DNA from: VGMA01 sp964655475
GTDB lineage: Bacteria > Chlamydiota > Chlamydiia > Chlamydiales > VGMA01
Reading direction: 5' to 3'
DNA: 62,123 nucleotides
NCBI GenBank assembly: GCA_964655475.1
Contig: CAZZMO010000008.1
Span: forward strand, 1-62,123
Position 1 is the first letter of the stretch. The number at the start of each line of letters is the position of its first letter. Positions 50,750 to 58,846 of this stretch are shown in pieces. The notes beneath the pieces were generated by a model that saw only the letters and a program-made list of their open reading frames with translations, was not told the origin of the DNA and did not search any database. A program made the translations under genes and the position numbers.

Positions 50750-52456
50750 TTATTGATTATTGAAGTCAATTTTATATTTAATTCCGTCTTTTTCGAGATT
50801 AATTCTGTTAGATTCAATGCTCGTAATAACCATTCCGTCTAACGCATCTCCATCAGACAGAATCTTTCCGTTAATCAATACGTATTGGCTCGTTGCTCCA
50901 TATTTCGATGTGCCCATGACAGTATAATTTTGTGAAATGTCGATTTTCATTGAAGAGGTGCCTGTAAAGATAACGAAATTCTTCATTAACCGCACGCCCT
51001 GAATTTTCCCGATTTTGTTGAGAACCCCTTTAAATTGAGACTCTTCACCACTGTTTGCTCTCCCTGCAAAGAGGAGCTCACCATTGTTGAATTGAAACGT
51101 TACATTTAAAAAGCCCTCTTCAATCAAGAAGTTCTGGATTTCCATCTGTAAAGTGTTTTCAACCACGACCTCGTTTGTCAGTTTACTGATGTAGGTAAAG
51201 TGGCGGTTCACATATTCAGAGAGTTCAGCCACATCTTCCATCGTAGTGAGATACCCTCTCATGACAAACTCACCAGGTTTTGGAGCTGTGATGAGGATGC
51301 TGCGCCATTTTGGGTTTCTTGCAATTAAGGCATTTAAATTTGCCCAAACGAGTTCATCGACCACAATATTGTCATCGACCGATTTGATGAAGGGGAGGGT
51401 CTTGAGTAAATAAAGGAGCTCACTGTGATTCACCTCAGTCAAGACGTGCCCTACAATAAATAGCGCCCCATCATTCGAGTTATAGGAGAATTCGATCGTT
51501 GGGAACTCTTTGGTAATCTTATAGATATCTTGCATCTCATCGTGTGGAGAAATCGTAATCGACTGAGAGCGAAATAGGGATGCGATGCTCACAATCCCCA
51601 CGAGGACAATCGTCGAGAAGATCGCAGCGACGACGAGGTGGCGGGTTGGGATGAAGAGGTCTTTCCAATTTTTTGGTGACTCTTCTTCAATAGCTTGTAC
51701 TTTTTCTTCCTCTTTTTTCTCTGGCTGGAGGAAAGATGCAGCTGGGGAATAAATCGTCTCTCTTGTCTGCTCTCTATCGATCACGAGGAAAGAGGTTGTC
51801 CCCAAAACCACGAGGTCTTGAGACTGGAGAGATTCTGCCCCTTCTAATTTAGCGCCGTTGACAAAGACTCCATTTTTCGAGCCGAGATCTTCGATCGTGA
51901 TATCGCCATCTTCGTTTGCGCTGATTCTTGCATGTTGTCTAGATACGCTAAGATCTTGAAATACAATGTCTGCAGAATCTGGGTCTTTTCCTAAAATGAA
52001 GGTTTCTTTCGGATTAACACCGAATTCTGCTCCAGCGTTCGGCCCAGAAATGACTTTAACCATCCAACGAGCGCTATCAGCTTGGCGAGCCACGAGCCTT
52101 GGTAGCATGTCAGAGAGCTCTTCTTTTGGCTTTTCAGCACTCAATTTGCTCTCAGGAAGGTGCTCTGTAAAGCGAAGAACATTATTTCCCATTTGGATAA
52201 TGTCATCTTCTTGTAGCTGCAAAGAGCCCTTAATTTCGGTTCCATTTACCAATAGGGGATTAATCGTAGAAAGATTTTCTACGTAGAAGACGCCGTCATC
52301 CAGATAAATCCGTGCGTGCTTACGAGAGACCGTTGGGTCACTTAAAGCAAACGTACAGACCTCAGGATCACGCCCTAACGTCCAGTCGCCGCCCTCTTCT
52401 AAAGCGAATACCGCTTCAGCATATGGGCCTTCTTGTCCAATGAGATACGCCATCAT
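50750..52456 (-). CDS. sctD: T3SS inner-membrane ring protein SctD (CdsD) with two FHA domains
   Basis: A 568-residue protein. The first FHA domain (about 5-95) has GRDPEVCTFALSDPTVSRKH and NLSTINPLLVNG. A second FHA domain (about 130-225) has GKDPDSADIVFQDLSVSRQH and DLGSKNGVFVNG. The phosphothreonine-binding Arg/Ser/Asn residues are present in both. A membrane span is near residue 275-300 (LVVAAIFSTIVLVGIVSIASL). The C-terminal periplasmic part carries BON-like domains (about 320-568). Two FHA domains are typical of chlamydial CdsD (CT664, about 830 residues); here the protein is shorter. Pkn5 in the same cluster is a plausible partner kinase, since FHA domains read phosphothreonine. Confidence 0.92.
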   Translation of the reverse strand: MMAYLIGQEGPYAEAVFALEEGGDWTLGRDPEVCTFALSDPTVSRKHARIYLDDGVFYVENLSTINPLLVNGTEIKGSLQLQEDDIIQMGNNVLRFTEHLPESKLSAEKPKEELSDMLPRLVARQADSARWMVKVISGPNAGAEFGVNPKETFILGKDPDSADIVFQDLSVSRQHARISANEDGDITIEDLGSKNGVFVNGAKLEGAESLQSQDLVVLGTTSFLVIDREQTRETIYSPAASFLQPEKKEEEKVQAIEEESPKNWKDLFIPTRHLVVAAIFSTIVLVGIVSIASLFRSQSITISPHDEMQDIYKITKEFPTIEFSYNSNDGALFIVGHVLTEVNHSELLYLLKTLPFIKSVDDNIVVDELVWANLNALIARNPKWRSILITAPKPGEFVMRGYLTTMEDVAELSEYVNRHFTYISKLTNEVVVENTLQMEIQNFLIEEGFLNVTFQFNNGELLFAGRANSGEESQFKGVLNKIGKIQGVRLMKNFVIFTGTSSMKIDISQNYTVMGTSKYGATSQYVLINGKILSDGDALDGMVITSIESNRINLEKDGIKYKIDFNNQ

Positions 52457-52459
52457 GGT

Positions 52460-52852
52460 CTACAAGTTTAATCTATTCAGCTCTTCTCGCCAATAGCTTA
52501 AGTAATTAAAAAATTCCTCAAGCTTATCTTTGAAGATTCTGTAATTCATCTCGTAAACGATGGAGAGTGATAGAGTCAAGAAGTTTTCGCTCGGATCTAA
52601 TCCGATGACCGAACCTCCCGTACCCTGTCCTAGGTAATTTGCCTGCATCAAATACATGAATAAATCTTCTCGGTTTCCCCCTGGCAAATTTCCAATAGTC
52701 GCATGAAAATGAGCGCCTGGTTTGAGCTCTCGGATAGTTACTGATTCTTGAGGGGAAATGCTAACGAACCATGTACCCATGTCAGATCCCGAACCCTTAA
52801 TGACTTCGACACCTAAAAGCCGCTCCACATCCTTAAGTATAGACTCTAACAT
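52460..52852 (-). CDS. scc4: T3SS chaperone, Scc4-like (CT663 position)
   Basis: A 130-residue protein with the mixed alpha-beta pattern of class I T3SS chaperones: helix, then strands (GTWFVSISPQ, ESVTIREL), then a C-terminal helix (LEEFFNYLSYWREELNRLNL). It lies 3 bp before sctD, exactly where CT663 (Scc4) lies. In C. trachomatis Scc4 is a T3SS chaperone that also binds RNA polymerase and dampens sigma-66 transcription. That second role is literature knowledge and cannot be judged here. Good size and position match. Confidence 0.75.
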   Translation of the reverse strand: MLESILKDVERLLGVEVIKGSGSDMGTWFVSISPQESVTIRELKPGAHFHATIGNLPGGNREDLFMYLMQANYLGQGTGGSVIGLDPSENFLTLSLSIVYEMNYRIFKDKLEEFFNYLSYWREELNRLNL

Positions 52853-52926
52853 TTCCCACCCCTAGATTAACTATTGCAAACATTGTCTTTTATTCGATAG
52901 AAAAAGATGAGAAAGAGGAAATCCTT

Positions 52927-53364
52927 ATGGCAGATGAGTTTGACAGAATCATGGAGCTTTTATCCTTAGAGTCTACTGAAAAAGAAGCTAAGCTCGAAGA
53001 AATTTTCCAAAACTCCATCGAATTTTTCGATCATTTTAAATACATCCAGCAACATGGATCGAAGGAAGAGGTCGAAAAAATGAGAGAAAAACTCCAGAAA
53101 ATGTACCAAAAAGTACAAGAAGAATCCTCTAAAACCTCAGAAAAGTCAGGTCTCACCCCGGAACAAATCAAAGAGATTGCCGCCGACCCCACCCATTTCA
53201 ATAGAGAGCAGTGGGAATTTTTGCAACATGCTCGGGGTAAGCTAGAAGTGCAAAATCAAGAACTTGCGGCCAAAGTCCAAGAAAAAAAAGAAGAGCGGGC
53301 CGAAGAACTCAGCAAGAGTAAGAAGACCCACAAAACCAAAAAGAAAGATTGGCTCCGCTCCTAG
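52927..53364 (+). CDS. Hypothetical helical protein (T3SS-flanking family)
   Basis: A 145-residue, highly charged helical protein with a basic C-terminal tail (SKKTHKTKKKDWLRS). Similar in layout and length to the product at 54490 (short helical N-terminus, central helix with a Lys-rich run, basic tail), so the two may be distant paralogues. No motif known to me. It is divergent from scc4-sctD with a 74-bp shared region. The strong ribosome-binding site and codon use suggest it is real. Confidence 0.65.
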   Translation: MADEFDRIMELLSLESTEKEAKLEEIFQNSIEFFDHFKYIQQHGSKEEVEKMREKLQKMYQKVQEESSKTSEKSGLTPEQIKEIAADPTHFNREQWEFLQHARGKLEVQNQELAAKVQEKKEERAEELSKSKKTHKTKKKDWLRS

Positions 53365-53422
53365 TCAATTAAAAATTCTGCTGGTATAGTCTGGCCACTC
53401 AACCACTTTAAGGAGAGGGCCT

Positions 53423-54097
53423 ATGGATTATATATACACGGCAGATACAGCTCAAAGCAAGCCTCAGCACATGGAATATGTGATGGATGTCAAACAAGGG
53501 GTGACGGCACCAACGAAGCAAGATCTTGAAACCTGTGCAAAAAAGATTGTCGCAACTCAAGGAGATGGCTTTCAGTGGTCTGATATTCCAGCAATCATGA
53601 AAATTGCCTTCCATTTTGTCGATAGCTATCCAGCAAGAACACTATCACAAAAGCAAGCAGATATCATCACCATCATCAATTATGTCATCGATTATACCGA
53701 TACGCCAGGCCTTCCAGATTTCATCACAGACCCCATTTTTAAGGCCCTTATCCCACCATTTGTTCCACTCGTTTTTCCTGAAGCCCTCATCGGCTCGATC
53801 CCTGTCAAAGTTCCTGATGAAATGGTGCAGATGAAAGATGAAAAGGGGATGGCAAAGCTCATTGCGACCCAAACCAAAGGGAAAATGGAATATAAAGACC
53901 TGATGCCAAGCGTCCGTCTCTCCGCTCAGATGGCCCAGATGCTCCCTGGTCTGACTAGTAAAGAGCAGACCAAAGCTGCAAAAAGGATCATCGATCTCGT
54001 CATCGATGAAACTGACACCCCTTGGCTTCCTGACTTTTGGAGTGACCCCATTTTTAAAACCTTTGGCCACGCTATGATCGATCTTCTGATGGATTAA
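53423..54097 (+). CDS. Hypothetical protein with internal duplication
   Basis: A 224-residue protein of unknown function. The segments NYVIDYTDTPGLPDFITDPI (about residue 90) and DLVIDETDTPWLPDFWSDPI (about residue 195) are repeats about 105 residues apart and bring with them similar flanking helices. So the protein is two copies of one domain (VxD-TDTP-x-LPDF-xxDPIFK). No signal peptide, no membrane span. AAGGAGAGG upstream gives a strong ribosome-binding site. A GC-rich hairpin (54114-54131) follows. Confidence 0.75.
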   Translation: MDYIYTADTAQSKPQHMEYVMDVKQGVTAPTKQDLETCAKKIVATQGDGFQWSDIPAIMKIAFHFVDSYPARTLSQKQADIITIINYVIDYTDTPGLPDFITDPIFKALIPPFVPLVFPEALIGSIPVKVPDEMVQMKDEKGMAKLIATQTKGKMEYKDLMPSVRLSAQMAQMLPGLTSKEQTKAAKRIIDLVIDETDTPWLPDFWSDPIFKTFGHAMIDLLMD

Positions 54098-54132
54098 CAT
54101 CTTATGTAAGAGCCCCCCCCGGTAACGGGGGT

Positions 54133-54309
54133 TTATAAAGAGGCTCCACTCGAAGAGGAATAGGTCCTGGGTCGTTTTAAGGAAGCTGCTTTAGTATCTT
54201 CTAACATCGACTGAAAGTCGTCAAAAGCGAGTATATATCGTTCATTCGCAGGATTTTTTGCCAATCTCGTAATCATGGTAGTGACTTGATGGCGTGTACA
54301 TTCAGCCAT
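54133..54309 (-). CDS. Possible small protein
   Basis: A 58-residue frame (start MAECTRHQVTTMITRLAK) between two plus-strand genes. Weak ribosome-binding site (GGGG, 9 nt before ATG). It has a normal-looking helical composition and no overlapping better frame. An extension to a GTG at 54396 is possible. No motif recognised. I consider it uncertain. Confidence 0.3.
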   Translation of the reverse strand: MAECTRHQVTTMITRLAKNPANERYILAFDDFQSMLEDTKAASLKRPRTYSSSSGASL

Positions 54310-54489
54310 TTCGTAAGACCCCAAGTCCTCTTGATGAACGTCTCCCCATGTATAAATACAGTAGAAGCGTAGAGTGTGGACCTTTGATGATAGCACTATC
54401 CCATTCTTATATTAAAAAAATCTTTTTATTTCTCCCTCCCGTTGACGGGAAAAGATCCCTGATCATTAATGAAACAAGAGAGGGACGCA

Positions 54490-54933
54490 ATGAAAGAGAA
54501 ACAAGAAGATCCATTGGATCATTTACTCAATGTCATGGGTAGTAAGGATAAAGAGAGCAACAGGGCCACTTTACAAAAGATTATGGGAGAACTTAGTGAG
54601 TTTTATGACAATCTGACCCTAGTCCTCAAGTATGGTACTGCTTGGCAGAAGAAGCTCGCTCTGAATTGCTTCAAAAACCTGCAGCAGGGGATGAAGGGGA
54701 AATTAGAGACCTTTTGTCAAAAAGAGGGGCTCAACGCTAAAGAGCTAGAGAAGATTTTGAAAGGCTCTATCATGCAATCCTCTCCACAAGTACTGGCCGC
54801 TAAAGAGAAGATTGCTGCTATGGAGGCCAAGGTAGAAGCGGTCGTCAAGCCGAGAAAGAAGCCAGTGAAGAAGAAAAGTAGTAATCGCGCTCAGAAACGG
54901 AAGATGGAAAAACACATTAGGGCCAAACTATGA
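54490..54933 (+). CDS. Hypothetical helical protein with basic tail
   Basis: A 147-residue protein, helical with a strongly basic C-terminus (KKPVKKKSSNRAQKRKMEKH). The start at ATG 54490 is favoured over 54469 because GAGAGGG sits 6 nt upstream. No recognised domain. Next gene overlaps by 4 bp (ATGA), so the two form an operon that leads toward the cysteine-rich gene. Similar basic-tail proteins flank it (52927, 54930). Confidence 0.65.
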   Translation: MKEKQEDPLDHLLNVMGSKDKESNRATLQKIMGELSEFYDNLTLVLKYGTAWQKKLALNCFKNLQQGMKGKLETFCQKEGLNAKELEKILKGSIMQSSPQVLAAKEKIAAMEAKVEAVVKPRKKPVKKKSSNRAQKRKMEKHIRAKL

Positions 54934-55364
54934 CTCTTTTTCACGAATATCAGCTCATCAATAAAGCCTTTAGCCAGCTCCTTCACACACTAGAGGAAAA
55001 TAGTGAAGCTGAAGAGAAGAAGAACTCTGAAGTCTTATTACATTTTCTCCACTACTATAAAACCTTTAGCGATGCCTTTGAGTCGAAAGATCTTGAGGGG
55101 CAAGAAGAGCTCCATCAACACTTCCTAAAGCAACACGATGAGCTCGGGAAAAGTATAGGTCATATATCTAAAGGACTAAAGATTCAAAGAGAAAATGTCC
55201 CTTCTTTTTTAGAGGAAAAAGTCTCTGCAAACCCTGCAGAAAATGTCCTTCGGCAGCGCCTTCAGCAAGAGATGTCTCGTCTCGGGACCCTCTTTCGCAA
55301 GTTCAAGCAGGCAAAAAAGCCAAGAAAAAAACGTCCACCTTCAAGTCATCATCGTAAAGTCTAG
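54930..55364 (+). CDS. Hypothetical helical protein
   Basis: A 144-residue protein with helices rich in Glu/Leu and a basic tail (KQAKKPRKKRPPSSHHRKV). Overlaps the preceding gene by 4 bp. No known motif. Together with 52927 and 54490 it forms a set of small helical basic-tailed proteins beside the T3SS block. Possibly substrate chaperones or nucleic-acid-binding proteins; that is inference. Confidence 0.65.
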   Translation: MTLFHEYQLINKAFSQLLHTLEENSEAEEKKNSEVLLHFLHYYKTFSDAFESKDLEGQEELHQHFLKQHDELGKSIGHISKGLKIQRENVPSFLEEKVSANPAENVLRQRLQQEMSRLGTLFRKFKQAKKPRKKRPPSSHHRKV

Positions 55365-55441
55365 GCTCTTAAGCACCATCTCATCAAATACCCCTTCCCT
55401 TGCTAAGATAGAAAATATCGAAATAAACCCTGCTATTATTG

Positions 55442-57109
55442 ATGATTCAGTTTCAACTATTGACAAAAGTGGAACGCATCCTCCTCGAAATCAAGAGAAA
55501 AGGGGATCGATTCATTGAGCGCCCATTAGCAAAGTCTGCAGCAAGAGCTTATTTACTCACCCTTAGGCCCATCATGAAGAGGATCGAAAGAGATCTTTCT
55601 CTCTTCTCTCAAGAAATCGGAGCCCTTCCAAAAAAAGGAACTTCTCGAAAAGAGACTGCCAAACTGAAGACCCTCCATAACATGGCAAAAAAAATGTTCC
55701 CCCTTTTCGAAGAGATCTTCCGCACCTTGCCTCAAATGGAGGAGTTATTGATTTCGATCGAAGATTATCTCGATCTCGAATCGATGAACCTCAAAACAGC
55801 TATCGAAAAAACGCAAATCTATACCAATTCCTTCCAAGAGAAGGTTTCCCGCCTTCAAACCTTATCTCTACCAGGAAAAGAAGCACAATCCCCTTCCCCT
55901 CTACACCTTAACAAAGAGAATCCCTCATATTGGTATCCTAAAAGAAAAATAAAGCAAAAAATGGCCTCAACCCCCTGCCCAGCCGTCGGCAATCCTGTAT
56001 GTAGCGAGAGCCAAACCTGTATTCCAGGTTGGGGCTGCTGCGATAATTATGCTTATTGCAACGGAGAGTGCTGTGACCTCGGTCTCAGTTGTGTAAATGG
56101 GAGCTGTCAGGATCTTTGTCATGGGAGCTGCAGCGCGGGCGAGATTTGTGTGAATGGGACTTGCTGCTCCGAGCAGCAATATTGCGCAGGTGCTTGCTGC
56201 GCTGAGGGACAACTTTGCGTCAGCGGTGTTTGTACGACCCCTGCTGCCCCTTGTACCTGTGACACTTCTACGAGCACTTGTTGCTACGATGCAGAACTAG
56301 GGTATCAGTGCTGTAGCAATAGCTCTACCACTTGTATTCCATCAACCGGTAATGGTGTGAGAGCTACATGTTGTCCTCAATCGAGATATTGTAATGGATC
56401 TTGCTGTCCTGAAGGGTGGCACTGTCAAAATGGTCAGTGTGTGTGTACTTGTACTTGCACTGAAGGGACGAGCTGCTGTTTAGATAGCTGCCAAGTGACC
56501 CCTCCCTACCTTTGCTGCCAGCCAGGAGATCAGTGTGGAAAGAATGCAGTTACAGGTCGCGCTGAGTGTTGCTCAAGTGAGCGTTATTGCAACGGAACCT
56601 GCTGTAAAGAGGGGTGGCATTGCCAAGATGGGGCTTGCGTTTGTACGTGTAATTGCGCTCAAGGTACATGCTGTTTAGATAGCTGTATGGTCGAGCCACC
56701 TTATATTTGCTGCACAGGAGATCAAACCTGTATTAATGGAAATGGAACCGAAAGGGCGATTTGTTGCCCGGCAGATCGATACAACAATGGGACATGTTGT
56801 CCTGTAGGGCAACATGTGACGAATAACGTCTGCTGTCCGATCGGACAAAAGAGCTGCGATGGGAAAACTTGCTGCGCGAATACTTGCTGTGGAACGAAAT
56901 GTTGTACAGCTGGATATAGCTGCTGTCATGGTGAGTGCTGTTCACCAAGCCACAATTGTTGCAGTGATGGCTGCTGTAGTGAAGGTTGTTGTGGAGGTTT
57001 GTGTGGAGAGCACGCTCACTGCTGTGATGATAAGCTGTGTCGAGGTCTTTGTTGTAAACACAAACACTGCTGTAATAAGTCGAGTTGCCCAGAATGTGGA
57101 TATTGGTAA
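55442..57109 (+). CDS. Cysteine-rich CNGxCC-repeat protein with a helical N-terminal region (possible fusion)
   Basis: A 555-residue open frame. Residues about 1-173 are helical and free of the Cys pattern. From the methionine encoded at 55961 the protein matches the start of the 57609 gene (MASTPCPAVGNPVC... against MSTNPCPAIGNPVC...) and continues as a cysteine-rich repeat region to the end. Repeat units are about 60 residues: YCNGSCC, GWHCQNGQCVC, GTSCCLDSC, PPYLCC. A single-base slip just before 55961 would restore two genes, a helical protein ending at TAA 55950-55952 and a 382-residue cysteine-rich one. Either a real fusion or a shift. No signal peptide on the Cys part. Confidence 0.7.
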   Translation: MIQFQLLTKVERILLEIKRKGDRFIERPLAKSAARAYLLTLRPIMKRIERDLSLFSQEIGALPKKGTSRKETAKLKTLHNMAKKMFPLFEEIFRTLPQMEELLISIEDYLDLESMNLKTAIEKTQIYTNSFQEKVSRLQTLSLPGKEAQSPSPLHLNKENPSYWYPKRKIKQKMASTPCPAVGNPVCSESQTCIPGWGCCDNYAYCNGECCDLGLSCVNGSCQDLCHGSCSAGEICVNGTCCSEQQYCAGACCAEGQLCVSGVCTTPAAPCTCDTSTSTCCYDAELGYQCCSNSSTTCIPSTGNGVRATCCPQSRYCNGSCCPEGWHCQNGQCVCTCTCTEGTSCCLDSCQVTPPYLCCQPGDQCGKNAVTGRAECCSSERYCNGTCCKEGWHCQDGACVCTCNCAQGTCCLDSCMVEPPYICCTGDQTCINGNGTERAICCPADRYNNGTCCPVGQHVTNNVCCPIGQKSCDGKTCCANTCCGTKCCTAGYSCCHGECCSPSHNCCSDGCCSEGCCGGLCGEHAHCCDDKLCRGLCCKHKHCCNKSSCPECGYW

Positions 57110-57121
57110 AAAGAGGGACGT

Positions 57122-57619
57122 ATGAAAAAGACATTAGATCAGAAATTAGGTGAGCTTCATTCGCTCGGAGACAAATTGTTTGTCTATGTCCATGCAAGTC
57201 GCTCAAAAATACAAGATAGTTATGGCAACTACATCTTTTCCCTCAAAGATGAAAACCCTCTTTATTGCGATCCTTCAGCTACCATTGACGGGAAAGTTGT
57301 TCTTTATCAACAAACAATCGTTCACCAGATTGATCAGAAAATCGAAACCTTTGAGAGTAAAATTCGTGATTATTTCACGAGTGATCCACAATTTGTTAAA
57401 GATTTACAAATAGAGATCAAAGAGGTCATCAAACAGCTAGATGCTGTTGGGGGAAATATGCATCAACTTTGGTTTGAGGCAGATCCTACCTATTTCGATC
57501 CTAACTCAACCTCAGAAAAAAAACCTTTTCGTCTCAACAAAATCCTCTACCATACTCATTCCATCCTCAGTATTTTAATCAATTACCCTTCATTACAAGG
57601 AAAAAAATATGTCGACTAA
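57122..57619 (+). CDS. Hypothetical protein, paralogue of the 60645 product
   Basis: A 165-residue protein. The segment RSKIQDSYGNYIFSLKDENP, then LYCDPSAT, then NMHQLWFEADPTYFDP matches RSKQQDAYGNYYVVIDN, VWYCDADAK and NIHDMWYDTDPQYY of the 60645 protein in order and spacing, so they are homologous. It lacks the latter's N-terminal hydrophobic segment. Ribosome-binding site GAGGG. Its stop lies 10 bp inside the next gene, so it is coupled to the large cysteine-rich gene. Function unknown. Confidence 0.75.
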   Translation: MKKTLDQKLGELHSLGDKLFVYVHASRSKIQDSYGNYIFSLKDENPLYCDPSATIDGKVVLYQQTIVHQIDQKIETFESKIRDYFTSDPQFVKDLQIEIKEVIKQLDAVGGNMHQLWFEADPTYFDPNSTSEKKPFRLNKILYHTHSILSILINYPSLQGKKYVD

Positions 57620-58838
57620 TCCCTGTCCAGCCATTGGAAATCCCGTATGTACCGCAAACCAAACCTGTATTCCAGGGTGGGGCTGCTGCGATAACTATGC
57701 CTATTGCGATGGAGAGTGCTGTGATGCAGGCTTAAGCTGTGTTAATGGAACTTGCCAAGATCTTTGCTTAGGGGCTTGTACCTCTTCAGAGGTGTGTGTA
57801 GATGGGGTCTGCTGCGATAGTGATCTATATTGTGGCGGGAAGTGCTGCGCTGAGGGACAAATTTGTGTGAGTGGCGTTTGTACTACCCCTGCGGCTTCTT
57901 GTACTTGTGATACTGAAGTCTCTGAGTGTTGCTATGATGGAGATAATGGGTTTAAGTGCTGTAACAAAGAGAGTGAAGTTTGTATAGAATCAACGGGGAG
58001 TGGGAGCTCGGCTACTTGCTGCCCATCAGAGAGATACTGTAATGGATCTTGCTGCGCAGAAGGGTGGGAGTGCAAAAATGGATCTTGCGTCTGCAGCTGT
58101 TCATGCGCTGAGGGGACGAAATGTTGTTTAGATAGCTGCTCTGTAACCCCTCCTTATCTTTGCTGCCAGGCTGGCGATGAGTGTGGAACCAATGCGACGA
58201 CGGGTAGAGCGGAGTGCTGCTCTTCTGAGCGCTACTGTAACGGTGTCTGCTGTAAAAGTGGGTGGGAGTGTAAAAATGGCGCCTGCGTTTGCGCTTGCAC
58301 TAGCTGTCCATCAGGCACTGAATGTTGTCTAGATAGCTGTATGGTCGATCCTCCTTATCTTTGCTGCACCGCTGGAAATAAGTGTATTCAAGGTAACGGC
58401 ACAGATAAAGCCATCTGCTGTCCAGATGAGCGTTACTGCGGCACAAAATGCTGCGCTGAAGGACAAGTTTGCTGTAATGGAAGCTGCTGCTCAGGCCTTT
58501 GCTGCGATGGCGTATGCCATCCTGAATGTAGCGCTGCTGCTGGAAGCTTCTGTAATGGAACTGAGTGCTGTTCAAAAGGATCAAGTATTTGCGGCGGCAA
58601 ATGCTGCGATGCTGGTAAAAAGTGTACCAACGGCTCTTGCTGCGATGCCAACACCAGCCAGTGTGGAAGCAATAACTGCTGCGCACACACCTGCTGTAGC
58701 GGAAACTGCTGCGACAGTGGCCAAAACTGCTGCTGCGGCTCTTATTGCGGAAAGTACTCATGCGACTACAACTACGACAAGTGGTGTAAGTATGGTGGAG
58801 AAAATGGGCAGCAGAGTTGCCATAAGGGAGAGTGTTAA
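57609..58838 (+). CDS. Cysteine-rich CNGxCC-repeat protein (long member)
   Basis: A 409-residue protein with about 96 cysteines by my count (23-24%). Repeat units: YCNGSCCAEGWECKNGSCVC, GTKCCLDSCSVTPPYLCC, and TGRAECC, recurring about every 60 residues three times in the middle third. Then a run of short CCxxG units follows. Begins MSTNPCPAIGNPVC and has no signal peptide or membrane span. Aromatic residues are few and lysine is moderate. The start has AAGGA upstream and overlaps the preceding gene. Related proteins occur at 42451 and 55961. Disulfide-stapled extracellular or envelope protein is the natural guess; whether it is type III secreted is unknown. Confidence 0.8.
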   Translation: MSTNPCPAIGNPVCTANQTCIPGWGCCDNYAYCDGECCDAGLSCVNGTCQDLCLGACTSSEVCVDGVCCDSDLYCGGKCCAEGQICVSGVCTTPAASCTCDTEVSECCYDGDNGFKCCNKESEVCIESTGSGSSATCCPSERYCNGSCCAEGWECKNGSCVCSCSCAEGTKCCLDSCSVTPPYLCCQAGDECGTNATTGRAECCSSERYCNGVCCKSGWECKNGACVCACTSCPSGTECCLDSCMVDPPYLCCTAGNKCIQGNGTDKAICCPDERYCGTKCCAEGQVCCNGSCCSGLCCDGVCHPECSAAAGSFCNGTECCSKGSSICGGKCCDAGKKCTNGSCCDANTSQCGSNNCCAHTCCSGNCCDSGQNCCCGSYCGKYSCDYNYDKWCKYGGENGQQSCHKGEC

Positions 58839-58846
58839 CACACTCT

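Noticed and set aside
54133..54396. Longer 87-residue version of the small minus-strand frame beginning with GTG
   Set aside because: The first 29 residues start without a ribosome-binding site and look unlike a protein start; I list only the shorter form, at low confidence.
55967..58761. Repeated TGCTGC/TGTTGC patterns that could look like a CRISPR or tandem repeat array
   Set aside because: They are codon pairs for Cys-Cys within coding repeats of irregular length; no fixed direct repeats or spacers.
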